From NCBI RefSeq assembly GCF_002849695.1, contig NZ_CP018937.1:4216001-4280000 (forward strand): a stretch of 64,000 bases of DNA, in the 5' to 3' direction. Both the position numbers and the translations under genes were made by a program. Positions 8,849 through 17,786 of the stretch are shown in pieces (positions within the stretch are counted from its first letter, which is position 1; each line of letters begins with the position of its first letter). The stretch comes from Bacteroides fragilis. GTDB taxonomy: Bacteria > Bacteroidota > Bacteroidia > Bacteroidales > Bacteroidaceae. The notes below the pieces were generated by a model. That model did no database searches and was not told the DNA's origin. It saw nothing but the letters and a program-made list of their open reading frames with translations.

Positions 8849-10920
8849 AAACCACAACACATTTATCCGTTGCAGCGGTACTCACAGTACTGATGCAGGT
8901 GGGGTGCCAGTCTCCTGCAACTGACACCCGGCAAATACTCCACCTACCGGAGTTAGACCAGGTCCGGATAGAAGATGCTTTCTGGAGTCCGAAACTTGGA
9001 ACCTGGAGAAAAGTAACAGCTAATGATGTATTAGACAAATTCGAAGGAAAGTATACTCCTTTCCCCGGATGGGACGATACACGAGATGCCTTCCGGAATT
9101 TCGACCGTGTTGCCGAAGGACAGAGAGATATCAAACAACACGATGGTCCAGAATGGTATGACGGACTCGTTTACGAAAGTATCCGGGGCATTGCAGACTT
9201 CCTTGCCGGACATCCCAATAAAGAAATGGAAAAACGAATCGACGGATATATCGACCGTATTTATGCCGCTCAGCAAACAGAACCTACCGGCTATATCAAC
9301 ACCCACACCCAACTCATGGAAAATGACCATAGATGGGGAGATAATGGGGGGCTCCTGCGCGGACAACACGACGTATATAACGCCGGAATGCTGATCGAAG
9401 CCGGAGTACACTATTATCAGGCAACCGGAAAAACACGCTTACTTGAAATAGCAACCCGATTTGCCAACTATATGGCAGATTATATGGGGCCGGAACCACG
9501 AAAAAATGTCGTTCCTGCGCATTCCGGTCCCGAAGAAGCCGTAATGGCCCTCTACTGGTTGTATAAAAATGAACCGGAATTGAAAGATAAACTCTCCATA
9601 CCTGTCCGTGAGTCAGATTACTACGACCTGGTCACTTTCTGGATTGAGAACAGAGGACATCACTGCGGTTATCCGCTATGGGGAACATGGGGATATCGAA
9701 AATCTGAAAAATGGATTAAAGACGCTTGCTATCACCAAACGGAATTCGGTCCCCATTCCCGTCCCTGTTGGGGGGAATATTCACAAGATTCCATCCCGGT
9801 ACTTGAACAAAAAACAATCGAAGGACATGCTGTACGAGCTACCTTGATGGCAACCGGTTTAGCCGCAGCCGCACTTGAAAACCAATCTCCTCAATACATT
9901 GAAACGGCTAAACGTCTTTGGGAAAACATGGCAGGCAAACGGATGTTCATCACAGGTGGAGTCGGTGCCATCCACGAAGATGAAAAGTTCGGTCCGGACT
10001 ACTTCCTGCCTACCGACGCCTATTTGGAAACCTGTGCAGCCGTAGGAGCAGGTTTCTTTAGTCAACGCATGAATCAATTGACCTGTAATGCCCGCTACAT
10101 GGACGAAGTGGAAAGAGTACTCTATAACAATGTACTGACAGGCGTTTCTTTGTCTGGTGATAAATACACTTATCAGAATCCCCTGAATACCGACAAACCT
10201 GACAGATGGGAATGGCATGTATGCCCCTGTTGCCCACCGATGTTTCTGAAAATCATGTCCGCCATGCCCAGTTACATCTATGCATATCAGGGAGATAATA
10301 TCTATGTCAACTTATTCATAGGAAGTGAAGTACGCATACCGATCGATAAAAATAACAGTGTCCGCCTGAAACAGTTAACCTCTTATCCGTGGCACGGTGC
10401 CGTTTCCATTCAAGTCAATCCCGATAAAGCCGGTACCTTTTCTATAAAAGTGCGTATTCCCGGATGGGCACAAGGTACAGAAAACCCATATGGGCTTTAC
10501 CAGTCGAACCTGAAAGCCCCCGTTAAATTGAAAGTCAACCAAAAGGATATTCTCCTGAGAATTGTCGATGGATATGCGGAAATCAGCCGGGAATGGAAAA
10601 AAGGCGATCACATCGAACTTGAATTACCGATGCAACCTCGCCTGATCACTGCGAACGAAGCAGTCAAAGACTTACGTGGACAAGTTGCGCTGGCATCAGG
10701 CCCCGTTATTTACTGCTTTGAGGATGCGGATAATCCGGAATTGCCTACACTGACACTTCAGCCACAAACGCCACTGGAGCTTTCTCACGACAACGATCTG
10801 CTTCATGGAGTCAATATCATCAAATGCCAGAGTAAAATTCCGGCAAAAGCCATCCCATATTATGCTGTAGCCAACAGAAAAGAGAGTCATAGTTACAAAG
10901 TATGGATTCCCCAGGAGTAA
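8845..10920 (+). CDS. GH127 beta-L-arabinofuranosidase, exported
   Basis: Retaining glycosidase of the former DUF1680 family (GH127), 691 aa, that releases terminal beta-L-arabinofuranose using a zinc-bound cysteine as nucleophile. The unusual metal/nucleophile set of this family is visible: E395-T-C397 and C460-P-C462-C463, where by analogy with bifidobacterial HypBA1 the middle cysteine (C462) is the nucleophile. The N-terminus is a signal peptide with Cys21 (MQVGC), compatible with a lipoprotein although the lipobox is weak. Last gene of the operon; together with the porter and mutarotase it supports an arabinan or arabinogalactan side-chain substrate. The related GH146 family shares this fold and cannot be fully excluded. 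Confidence 0.88.
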   Translation: MKTTTHLSVAAVLTVLMQVGCQSPATDTRQILHLPELDQVRIEDAFWSPKLGTWRKVTANDVLDKFEGKYTPFPGWDDTRDAFRNFDRVAEGQRDIKQHDGPEWYDGLVYESIRGIADFLAGHPNKEMEKRIDGYIDRIYAAQQTEPTGYINTHTQLMENDHRWGDNGGLLRGQHDVYNAGMLIEAGVHYYQATGKTRLLEIATRFANYMADYMGPEPRKNVVPAHSGPEEAVMALYWLYKNEPELKDKLSIPVRESDYYDLVTFWIENRGHHCGYPLWGTWGYRKSEKWIKDACYHQTEFGPHSRPCWGEYSQDSIPVLEQKTIEGHAVRATLMATGLAAAALENQSPQYIETAKRLWENMAGKRMFITGGVGAIHEDEKFGPDYFLPTDAYLETCAAVGAGFFSQRMNQLTCNARYMDEVERVLYNNVLTGVSLSGDKYTYQNPLNTDKPDRWEWHVCPCCPPMFLKIMSAMPSYIYAYQGDNIYVNLFIGSEVRIPIDKNNSVRLKQLTSYPWHGAVSIQVNPDKAGTFSIKVRIPGWAQGTENPYGLYQSNLKAPVKLKVNQKDILLRIVDGYAEISREWKKGDHIELELPMQPRLITANEAVKDLRGQVALASGPVIYCFEDADNPELPTLTLQPQTPLELSHDNDLLHGVNIIKCQSKIPAKAIPYYAVANRKESHSYKVWIPQE

Positions 10921-10981
10921 AGAAACAGATGATTACTACAAATTTATCTCAAATGAAAAATAATGTATCGCCATTTATACG

Positions 10982-10989
10982 TAAATTTG
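10982..10989 (+). promoter_or_regulatory. Candidate -7 box for the ABM-domain gene
   Basis: TAAATTTG fits TAnnTTTG and lies 34 bases before the ATG at 11024. No TTTG is seen at the -33 distance, so support is partial. Confidence 0.35.
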
Positions 10990-11023
10990 CGGAACAAGAA
11001 TCATCTTAATTATAAAATATCAT

Positions 11024-11305
11024 ATGGAAAAGAAAACAATCGTGGCACGCGTAGAAGTGCTCCCCGGCAAAGAACAAGCATTTTTACAGGCAGCCGATGC
11101 TTTGATTAAAGGTACAAGGGCAGAAGAAGGCAACATTAGCTATAACCTGTATCAAAACCCCTCTCAACCTGTAGCTTTCATCTTTTACGAAGAGTACAAA
11201 GACCAGCATGCTATGGATGTACATGCAGCATCACCCCATTTCCAGACTTTTGGAGAAGCGATCAAAGGAATGTTGGCATCCGACTTGATAATTGAAACTT
11301 TCTAA
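11024..11305 (+). CDS. Antibiotic biosynthesis monooxygenase (ABM) fold protein
   Basis: Small cytoplasmic protein of 93 aa with the dimeric ferredoxin-like alpha/beta fold of the ABM/YgiN family. The pattern is typical: a first strand (TIVARVEVLPGKEQAFLQAA), then GNISYNLYQNPSQP and FIFYEEYKDQHAMDVHAASP, where the paired His residues of the HxxSPHF region line the cavity. Members include quinol monooxygenases and heme-degrading enzymes, but the exact reaction cannot be told from sequence. Stand-alone gene with its own apparent promoter and a hairpin just after the stop. Confidence 0.85.
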   Translation: MEKKTIVARVEVLPGKEQAFLQAADALIKGTRAEEGNISYNLYQNPSQPVAFIFYEEYKDQHAMDVHAASPHFQTFGEAIKGMLASDLIIETF

Positions 11306-11313
11306 ATGAATAT

Positions 11314-11335
11314 GAGGGTGCTTTAATGTACCCTC
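11314..11335. terminator. Hairpin between convergent ABM and comF-like genes
   Basis: Inverted repeat GAGGGT...ACCCTC (6 bp stem, 10-base loop) sits 8 bases after the + strand stop and 19 bases from the end of the - strand gene. The following bases are only moderately T-rich, so it is a weak candidate for a shared terminator. Confidence 0.5.
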
Positions 11336-11354
11336 TATTAACTCATCACTCCAT

Positions 11355-12047
11355 TTACTCAGCTACTGCCAGCGTCAACACACTGATACGTATTCCGCTC
11401 ACCCTTGCGAACGCAGATGCACAAGCCACAGTCGTGGCTCCGGTAGTTAACACGTCATCAACAAGCAAAACATGCTTCCCCTCAAAATGAACAGTATCAC
11501 ATAGCCTGAAGATTCCTTCTACATTCTCCCAACGTTCAAAAGTAGACTTACGGGTCTGAGTTTCCGTATTTTTTTCACGTATCATACACTCTGCACATAA
11601 TGGAATACCCGTTACAGAAGCTATCCCACGGGCAATCCATTCACTTTGATTGTATCCTCTAAGTTTCTGTTTCTTTCTGTGCAAAGGCACAGGAATTATC
11701 ATATCCACGCCATCAAAAAATTCTCCCGAAGATAGTTCTGCTGACATATAGCGTCCCATCACCTCTCCCAATTCTTTATATCCGCCATATTTCAGCAGAT
11801 GCAGGATGCGTCTGAAATCACTACCCTTACGATAAAAAAGAAAAGAAGAAGCTCTTTTTAGGCCAGGAATACGTCCCCAGAAAAGACACTCTACCGGATT
11901 ATCTTTCCGCAAATGAAATCCGGTACGGGGTAAATTTATATTGCAACAGGTGCACAAACACTCCTCCCCTCTTGACAATGGCGAACCACAAACCACGCAA
12001 CAACGTGGGAACAAAAGAGACCAAAAAGAGTCGAACCAAGTATTCAT
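11355..12047 (-). CDS. comF: ComF family amidophosphoribosyltransferase-like protein
   Basis: Phosphoribosyltransferase-fold protein related to ComF/GntX, linked in other bacteria to DNA uptake; here 230 aa. The N-terminus has a four-Cys zinc-ribbon-like motif (CCVVCG near residue 16 and CLCTCC near 30). The PRPP-binding loop VLLVDDVLTTGATT is intact near residue 200, preceded by IIPVPLHRKKQKLRGYNQS, the usual ComF block. It ends 19 bases from a shared hairpin with the ABM gene and starts about 31 bases after the phosphatase gene, so the two probably form one transcript. The biochemical substrate of ComF proteins is not established. Confidence 0.9.
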   Translation of the reverse strand: MNTWFDSFWSLLFPRCCVVCGSPLSRGEECLCTCCNINLPRTGFHLRKDNPVECLFWGRIPGLKRASSFLFYRKGSDFRRILHLLKYGGYKELGEVMGRYMSAELSSGEFFDGVDMIIPVPLHRKKQKLRGYNQSEWIARGIASVTGIPLCAECMIREKNTETQTRKSTFERWENVEGIFRLCDTVHFEGKHVLLVDDVLTTGATTVACASAFARVSGIRISVLTLAVAE

Positions 12048-12078
12048 GATGTGTTTTCTATTTGATCAATGACCGAAA

Positions 12079-12885
12079 CTACATATCCAACGGAGGAACT
12101 TCTTTCAGCAACTGCTGAAAGACAGGATGCAAAGGACCGTTAGTAGCGATTATATGATGCCCTTCTATGAAATGTCCATTTCCATAAAAGTCAGTTACTT
12201 TTCCACCCGCTTCCAATACAATCAACGCCGCAGCCGAATAATCCCATTTCCCAATAAATGCTTCTGCCCAAGCATCAAAACGTCCGGCAGCCACATAGCA
12301 AAGAGCCGACGCAGCCGAACCATTCATCCGAATGCCCCCTACCACCCCATACAATTGCTTCAGCAGATATTCTGCCGTCCGTTTATACTGTTGATGATTA
12401 TAGGGAAGTTCGGTTATTACAAACGCCTCTTCAATGTTCCCCACTTTCGAAACATGCAACTCTTCTCCGTTCATCCAAGCCTTTCCACCCTTCCAGGCAT
12501 AAAAACACTCATCCCTGCAAACTTCGTATACTACACCTAAAAGTAGCTCCGTACGACTCCGGAGGGCAATACTGACACAATATGGAGCATTGTCATGAAT
12601 ATAATTAGTTGTTCCGTCCAGCGGATCAATTACCCAGCAATATGCCTCATCTTTATAAACACCAGAACCTTCCTCGGCAATAAACCCGGCCTCGGGCAAC
12701 AGAGCAGACAGTTGCCCCACTAACAGCCTCTCAGATTCCTTATCGACATATGATACATAATCATGCGCATGCTTCTCTACTACGCTTTCCCGGCTAAAGC
12801 TCTGCCGTTCTTTTCTCAGAAAATTCCCCGCTTCGGTTGCTATCCGGCGCACCTCAGTAGTAAGTTGTTGAAGTTCCAGTTCCAT
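12079..12885 (-). CDS. Inositol-monophosphatase family protein (SuhB-like)
   Basis: Mg-dependent sugar-phosphatase family member, 268 aa. It carries the metal sites EEGSG, DPLDGTTNY with the catalytic Asp pair, and WDYSAAALIVLEAGG near residue 215, as in SuhB and CysQ. The likely reaction is dephosphorylation of inositol-1-phosphate or a similar sugar phosphate; the family also includes 3',5'-bisphosphate nucleotidases, so the substrate is open. A TATCTTTG -7 box on the - strand lies 24 bases before the ATG. The next gene on the + strand is divergent, sharing the short intergenic space. Confidence 0.88.
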   Translation of the reverse strand: MELELQQLTTEVRRIATEAGNFLRKERQSFSRESVVEKHAHDYVSYVDKESERLLVGQLSALLPEAGFIAEEGSGVYKDEAYCWVIDPLDGTTNYIHDNAPYCVSIALRSRTELLLGVVYEVCRDECFYAWKGGKAWMNGEELHVSKVGNIEEAFVITELPYNHQQYKRTAEYLLKQLYGVVGGIRMNGSAASALCYVAAGRFDAWAEAFIGKWDYSAAALIVLEAGGKVTDFYGNGHFIEGHHIIATNGPLHPVFQQLLKEVPPLDM

Positions 12886-12908
12886 ATTCGACTTTTAACG
12901 TATTTCGG

Positions 12909-12916
12909 CAAAGATA
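12909..12916 (-). promoter_or_regulatory. -7 box for the SuhB-like/ComF transcript
   Basis: Read on the - strand this is TATCTTTG, an exact TAnnTTTG match 24 bases upstream of the ATG at 12885. A T-rich stretch, but no TTTG, lies at the -33 distance. Confidence 0.5.
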
Positions 12917-12987
12917 AATGATTCTTTTGAAAAAACATTGCAGCATTCGGCATATCTCTGCGTCTAAAAGACATAAAAGACTTAACT

Positions 12988-13713
12988 ATGCAAAAATTCA
13001 GATTGACAATGCTATTTATCATTTGCGGCAACGGATTTGCTTATGCGCAAACATTCAACGAAACGCCCATACCTGCCTTTACACTGCACAAAGAAATGAA
13101 AACCCCTCAAATCTTCAAACTACCCGAAATAAAGAATACTTTGTCAGAAACCAACCCTGCTTTCAATAACAGTATGCCGTTAGTCAAACAATACGAACTG
13201 AGAAAAAAATTCTCCTATCTGGATCCCGTCTTCACCGGTTATTTTAATCAGCAGCAGTACCGACTGTTCAATTCCCGCTATTTCGGATACGAATTATACG
13301 GTTCCAGTTATTCACTCCGGGGAGTAGGTACTCAGAATATGGCAGGTGGCAGATTGGTATATCGTCTTAACAGACAACTGGCTATCCGGATAGGTGGCAA
13401 TGCCTATCAATACCGCTCTAACGGACGGATGTTTAATGATTTCACCCTTAACGCGGACCTTACCTATCGTCTGAATAATTGGCTGACCGCTTATATTTAC
13501 GGACAATACCGGCTGGACTGTAATCCCAACTCCGGTGTACAAGGTTTCCCGTTATCTCCACAATCCCATTACGGCGCTTCATTCCGGATAAACCTCCTGG
13601 AAAGGAAAGAATATGGTCTCGACCTGAATCTGGGTACCGACAGAAGTTACAATGCTGCTACCCGGCAATGGGAAAATACTTATAAGATAGGCCCAACCAT
13701 ACGATTAAAATAA
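12988..13713 (+). CDS. Secreted protein, probable small outer-membrane beta-barrel
   Basis: No specific family recognised. The 241-aa product begins with a signal peptide ending near AYAQ, then a proline-rich linker. From about residue 95 it shows alternating strands rich in Tyr, Arg and Gly (GRLVYRLNRQLAIRIGGNAY, LTAYIYGQYRLD, GASFRINLLERKEYGLDLNL) ending with a final strand GPTIRLK. This pattern resembles small outer-membrane barrels of Bacteroidales. A perfect 14-bp hairpin follows the stop. The gene stands alone between divergent and convergent neighbours, so its role is unknown. Confidence 0.75.
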   Translation: MQKFRLTMLFIICGNGFAYAQTFNETPIPAFTLHKEMKTPQIFKLPEIKNTLSETNPAFNNSMPLVKQYELRKKFSYLDPVFTGYFNQQQYRLFNSRYFGYELYGSSYSLRGVGTQNMAGGRLVYRLNRQLAIRIGGNAYQYRSNGRMFNDFTLNADLTYRLNNWLTAYIYGQYRLDCNPNSGVQGFPLSPQSHYGASFRINLLERKEYGLDLNLGTDRSYNAATRQWENTYKIGPTIRLK

Positions 13714-13743
13714 CCAACCCAATATAAACCTGACTATGAAGAA

Positions 13744-13781
13744 AGGGCTATCCGGTACCGCCAATTTTACCGGATAGCCCT
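13744..13781. terminator. Strong bidirectional terminator
   Basis: Perfect 14-bp inverted repeat (AGGGCTATCCGGTA and its complement, 10-base loop), flanked by short A and T runs, between the convergent ends of the barrel-protein gene (+) and the alpha-galactosidase gene (-). Confidence 0.87.
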
Positions 13782-13796
13782 ATTTTACAATCAATC

Positions 13797-15287
13797 TTAT
13801 TTACATATAAACACTTTACACTCACCGGGAGCAAGCTTTACGATCCATCCGGTAGAAGCCTCAGCCACAAGGCTGCCTTCTATAACATCATATACCCGAT
13901 CCAATGACAATCCTTCTACCGTCTTTACATTCAACTCCACGTCTACGGGTCCGGATATCCGGTTCAGACAAGCTATTGCTTTGCTTCCGTCACTCAACGG
14001 CTTCACCCAGACATCATAATGATCGGCACGAATGGCACGCTCTGCCTGAATGCCCAGCGGGTCCTGATTGATAGCAATCAGATCCTTATTCAAAAGTATT
14101 TGTAACGTACTATCATTCATCTGCCGTACATCATTACCACAAAGTAATGGAGAAGCCATCATGCACCAGAGAGCAAAGTGAGACTGATATTGTTCATTCG
14201 TACAACCTTCCGATTCATAACCGATACTCTTACTTTTTCCGCCAATCCCCACAACAAGCATATCCGGATCATTCCATCCGCCGGGTCTTGCATATTCACT
14301 AAGCGGTGCATTTATTTCAAGAATGTTCAAAATGCCACGTAAACCTCCCTTTTCGTCTGTCGAACGATTCCACAAGTCGCCAATATCACCGGATACTCGC
14401 CATAAATGTCCGCCGACTTTCTTCGCCCATTTCCAAGGTTCACGCTGTCCCCACTCACAAATTGAAAAGACGATAGAACGGTCGGTCGCTCTCAATGCCC
14501 TCCCCATCTTCTCATATCTTTCCATCGCTTCTACTCTTCCGGCAGGTGCATTGCAATAGTCATACTTCAAAAGATCAACACCCCAGGATGCGAAATCCCG
14601 TGCATCAATTTCTTCATATCCATAACTGCCACAAACCCCACCACAAGTTTTATCAGCGGCATCCGAATAAATTCCAAGTTTGAATCCTCGCTCATGCAAG
14701 TAATCGGCCACATATTTGATGCCTCTCGGGAACTTTGTTTTATCAATTTGGATATGACCGTCGGCTCCCCTTTCAGGCAACTGCCAAAAGTCATCGATAT
14801 TAATATAAGCATACCCCAAATCACGCATTCCGTTTTCTACCATTGCATCTGCAGTTTGTAACAGTAGCTCCTCTGTCAGATGACGTCCGAATGTATTCCA
14901 ACTGTTCCACCCCATCGGAGGAGTCAGCAACAACTCATCTCCTATATTAATCAGTAGTTCCTGTATATCGGTTCCAAGGGCATTCTCAGCTTTCAGCATT
15001 ACTTTGTACATTCCCTTTTCTATTACTTTTCCCTTGATTATCCCCGTTTCTTTATCCAGCTTCAATCCCTTGGGAAGATTTTCAGCATGCCACTTTATCG
15101 GTCGTTCTCCGGAGGTGGGAATATAAAACAAAAAAGGGGTAGCAGGATAGTTTCCCACCACATGAGGGGGATTAATACACGGTTTCCCCTCAAAAATAGC
15201 GGTTCGCACTTCGCTCGCCTGTACTGTCGGACTCGCCAACATCAGACATAAGCAATATAAAAAAGAAACATAACTTGTAATTTTCAT
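13797..15287 (-). CDS. GH27 alpha-galactosidase with N-terminal Ig-like domain, exported
   Basis: Cleaves terminal alpha-linked galactose (or N-acetylgalactosamine). The 496-aa protein has a signal peptide (to about residue 24), a putative He_PIG immunoglobulin-like domain (about 35-115, with LPKGLKLDKETGIIKGKV), then the GH27 barrel starting LTPPMGWNSWN at 121. The nucleophile is Asp243 in LLKYDYCNAP and the acid/base Asp301 in WRVSGDIGD; GGWNDPDML is the further family signature. A beta-sandwich C-terminal domain follows. It begins 26 bases after the stop of the beta-propeller gene upstream, so it may be read from the same transcript as the peptide locus, though its role there is unclear. 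Confidence 0.93.
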   Translation of the reverse strand: MKITSYVSFLYCLCLMLASPTVQASEVRTAIFEGKPCINPPHVVGNYPATPFLFYIPTSGERPIKWHAENLPKGLKLDKETGIIKGKVIEKGMYKVMLKAENALGTDIQELLINIGDELLLTPPMGWNSWNTFGRHLTEELLLQTADAMVENGMRDLGYAYINIDDFWQLPERGADGHIQIDKTKFPRGIKYVADYLHERGFKLGIYSDAADKTCGGVCGSYGYEEIDARDFASWGVDLLKYDYCNAPAGRVEAMERYEKMGRALRATDRSIVFSICEWGQREPWKWAKKVGGHLWRVSGDIGDLWNRSTDEKGGLRGILNILEINAPLSEYARPGGWNDPDMLVVGIGGKSKSIGYESEGCTNEQYQSHFALWCMMASPLLCGNDVRQMNDSTLQILLNKDLIAINQDPLGIQAERAIRADHYDVWVKPLSDGSKAIACLNRISGPVDVELNVKTVEGLSLDRVYDVIEGSLVAEASTGWIVKLAPGECKVFICK

Positions 15288-15313
15288 ACGTTTAAAAAGA
15301 ATTTATATAGATT

Positions 15314-16444
15314 TTATTTTAATGTTACAACAACCATTACCGGATTATCCTCTTCATCCAATCGGTTTATCAATTCATCCAGTTCTTTTTTTCTTTCCGG
15401 CAGTAAAGCTTTCGAATAGCGTTTACCTTTACTCAGATAACCTACCATCCGGGCATTTGCCAACTGATTTCCCAACCCTGTTCCGGGAGGAGTAAAATCA
15501 AATCCTGCCGCCAAATCATCTTTTATAATCACATTTGAAAAACTCTTCTTCTGTTTATCATACAATCCCACAAAACTTTCATTCTTCAGAACATAAAGCA
15601 CAAAGAAATAACGGTCTGACTCAAAAACCTGTTGTACTGCGATAGACTTAAAACGTTTTGCGGGATCTATCTCATTGGCCGAGACATCCACATCTTTACC
15701 CGAACAATCAAGTTTCCAAGCCAAAGTCTTCTTTCGATCGGCATCAATCTTGTAAACCAGATTCTCCAGTGCCGGTTTAAAATAAACACTGCCACCATGA
15801 AGATACATTACGTCACGGGTGGACAAGTTAATACCATACTTCTTGCCCGGTTCAATATACCCTTTCCAGCTTTTCAGCTTCTTACCATTCCCGTCAATAA
15901 GAAACAGTTGTTGAGGATTATCCTTCCTTATGAAATAGTTATTATCACAATATAAGATGGATTCTCCGCTACTTACAGCTCCGGTACCCATATTCAAATG
16001 AGGAGCCGGTATACGACGGATAAATTTGCCATTGAAGTCATAACAGATTAAATCCTGAAAATCCTGAACATACAGCTTTTGGTTATCAGGATCAGTAAAA
16101 AACAACAATCCTACCGCATATTCTTCAGGCCCTTGTCCATGCTGACCTATCTTATTCATAAACTTACCATTTTTATCAAATCGATAAAAACTTCTGGTCT
16201 GTGCATCACCTGCAATAATAGAATTTCCGGCATAAACAATACTGCACTCATTACCCAACAGACAATTATCAGTTGTCTCTAAAGGGAAATAACGCACATC
16301 AGATGCCAGTTCACTCAGCATTACCGTTTTAGGGCTCTGCGTAATGGCTTTCGCCAGATTCAGTGTTATGGCTGCATTTTTCTGGGCAAAAAGCGGAAAT
16401 GCCAATACATGGGCCAATAAAATACAAAATGTAAACGATTTCAT
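15314..16444 (-). CDS. 6-bladed beta-propeller protein, exported
   Basis: Secreted protein of 376 aa with a signal peptide ending FAQ. It belongs to the Bacteroidales NHL/TolB-like 6-bladed propeller group: the opening block PKTVMLSELASDVRYFPLET, then KFMNKIGQHGQGPEEY for the first blades, and the typical C-terminal EEDNPVMVVVTL. It lies 8 bases after the previous propeller gene and is closely similar to the product of 61180-62307 (same length class, shared segments such as VQQVFESDRYFF, FDFTPPGTGLGNQL). Such propellers occur commonly in double-glycine peptide loci of Bacteroidales; their function is not established. Confidence 0.85.
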   Translation of the reverse strand: MKSFTFCILLAHVLAFPLFAQKNAAITLNLAKAITQSPKTVMLSELASDVRYFPLETTDNCLLGNECSIVYAGNSIIAGDAQTRSFYRFDKNGKFMNKIGQHGQGPEEYAVGLLFFTDPDNQKLYVQDFQDLICYDFNGKFIRRIPAPHLNMGTGAVSSGESILYCDNNYFIRKDNPQQLFLIDGNGKKLKSWKGYIEPGKKYGINLSTRDVMYLHGGSVYFKPALENLVYKIDADRKKTLAWKLDCSGKDVDVSANEIDPAKRFKSIAVQQVFESDRYFFVLYVLKNESFVGLYDKQKKSFSNVIIKDDLAAGFDFTPPGTGLGNQLANARMVGYLSKGKRYSKALLPERKKELDELINRLDEEDNPVMVVVTLK

Positions 16445-16452
16445 GGGACCTC

Positions 16453-17646
16453 CTATTTTTTAAATTTATAAAGAATCACTACCGGATTGGCATCATCCAC
16501 TACATTCAGCGCAGTAGGAGCCTCTTTCAGGTATCCTTTCTCCCGTAAAGAAGAAAGTATATCCGCATTGACCACCTGTGCACGTTCCCCGTCAGCCTGT
16601 GCATACTCCGGCCAAAAAGGTATTCCCCCATCTATATCATTATCAATGCCAATTATATTACTACCCGGAATACTATTGCTGCATTCCAAATAATCTTTCG
16701 GAATGCGTTGTGATTTCAATTCACCGGTCTTTTTATCAAATCGTTGTATAAACAACACATCTCCTTTATACAAGCGTAAATAAAGATAATGAGAAGATTC
16801 AAACAGATCGTAAAGCCCAATGACCTGATCCGTTTCGACTGTCTTATCTCCAAACTTATTAATATTGGCAATGTCCATATAATATTCAACCGGATTTTCT
16901 CTCTTCAGCACATAAGCCGGTTCTATTCCATTATTAGAAATCGCAGATACCGTATCATTACAGGCAGTAAATACTAATACCCTTTCGTCCGAAGGAGAGA
17001 AACAGATTTCTTTCATAAAGCAAACATCCCGGGAAAGCCCCGATGGGAAAAGGGCCTTACACTCTTGTAACGAACCATTGGGTTGTTGTAATGCTCCTGC
17101 CCATGGCGCCTGCTGAAAAGGTTTTATAACCAATCCTTTCAATGCCCTTTTTCCATCCGGAAAAACATACATCCCGCCTGCTTGTTTCACAGTTGTATCA
17201 TTTCGTAGAAAAGTTCCGTCATACGAATAAACCAAAGCATCTCCTCCATACTGAAATAAAGACAGTTCCTTATTCCTGTCATCAACCGCCAGATCACTTA
17301 TCATGCCATACTCTCCCGGACCGTTTCCCTGACAGCCGATCTTGCGTATAAATTTACCTTCCCGATTGAATTGCAGCACCTCTTCAGTCTTTCCATTATA
17401 CATAAACATGTAATCTGCCGTCACCTGTAGATTCATCAGATTACTTATCAGACATGAATCAGTCGTTTCCAAAGGAACGTATTCTATACTCTCCACATCT
17501 TCCTTCATGGAGATCGGAGCCTCTTCTTGCAAAGCAGAGCGGATATTGACAACCGGACATTCGGATAAAGAAGCTACAGGTTTCGGCTGGCAAGCCACCA
17601 GCCCGAACAGCCACAAGCTGTTCAACAATAATATTGTGTTTTTCAT
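16453..17646 (-). CDS. 6-bladed beta-propeller lipoprotein
   Basis: Exported 397-aa lipoprotein: signal peptide with the lipobox GLVAC (Cys19), then the propeller opening SMKEDVESIEYVPLETTDSC, first blades KFIRKIGCQGNGPGEYG, and the C-terminal DDANPVVILYKFK. A longer frame runs from 17718, but the Met at 17646 starts an ideal signal peptide, and a -7 box at 17689-17696 lies inside the longer frame, so the shorter start is chosen. It follows the glycosyltransferase gene by 140 bases and is probably the first gene of a short transcript with the next propeller and the GH27 gene. Confidence 0.86.
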   Translation of the reverse strand: MKNTILLLNSLWLFGLVACQPKPVASLSECPVVNIRSALQEEAPISMKEDVESIEYVPLETTDSCLISNLMNLQVTADYMFMYNGKTEEVLQFNREGKFIRKIGCQGNGPGEYGMISDLAVDDRNKELSLFQYGGDALVYSYDGTFLRNDTTVKQAGGMYVFPDGKRALKGLVIKPFQQAPWAGALQQPNGSLQECKALFPSGLSRDVCFMKEICFSPSDERVLVFTACNDTVSAISNNGIEPAYVLKRENPVEYYMDIANINKFGDKTVETDQVIGLYDLFESSHYLYLRLYKGDVLFIQRFDKKTGELKSQRIPKDYLECSNSIPGSNIIGIDNDIDGGIPFWPEYAQADGERAQVVNADILSSLREKGYLKEAPTALNVVDDANPVVILYKFKK

Positions 17647-17688
17647 AATGATTGTCTCTTTAATATTGTTTTTAGGGAAGTGTATATA

Positions 17689-17696
17689 CAAAGATA
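17689..17696 (-). promoter_or_regulatory. -7 box for the beta-propeller/GH27 transcript
   Basis: On the - strand TATCTTTG, an exact TAnnTTTG match 42 bases upstream of the ATG at 17646. A clear TTTG -33 element is not seen. Confidence 0.45.
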
Positions 17697-17786
17697 CTTC
17701 TTCAATTTGAAAAATCACTTAAAATCAATCTATTTTTATTCCCCATTATAAATCCGACAATCAAATATCATATAAACTTAGTATAG

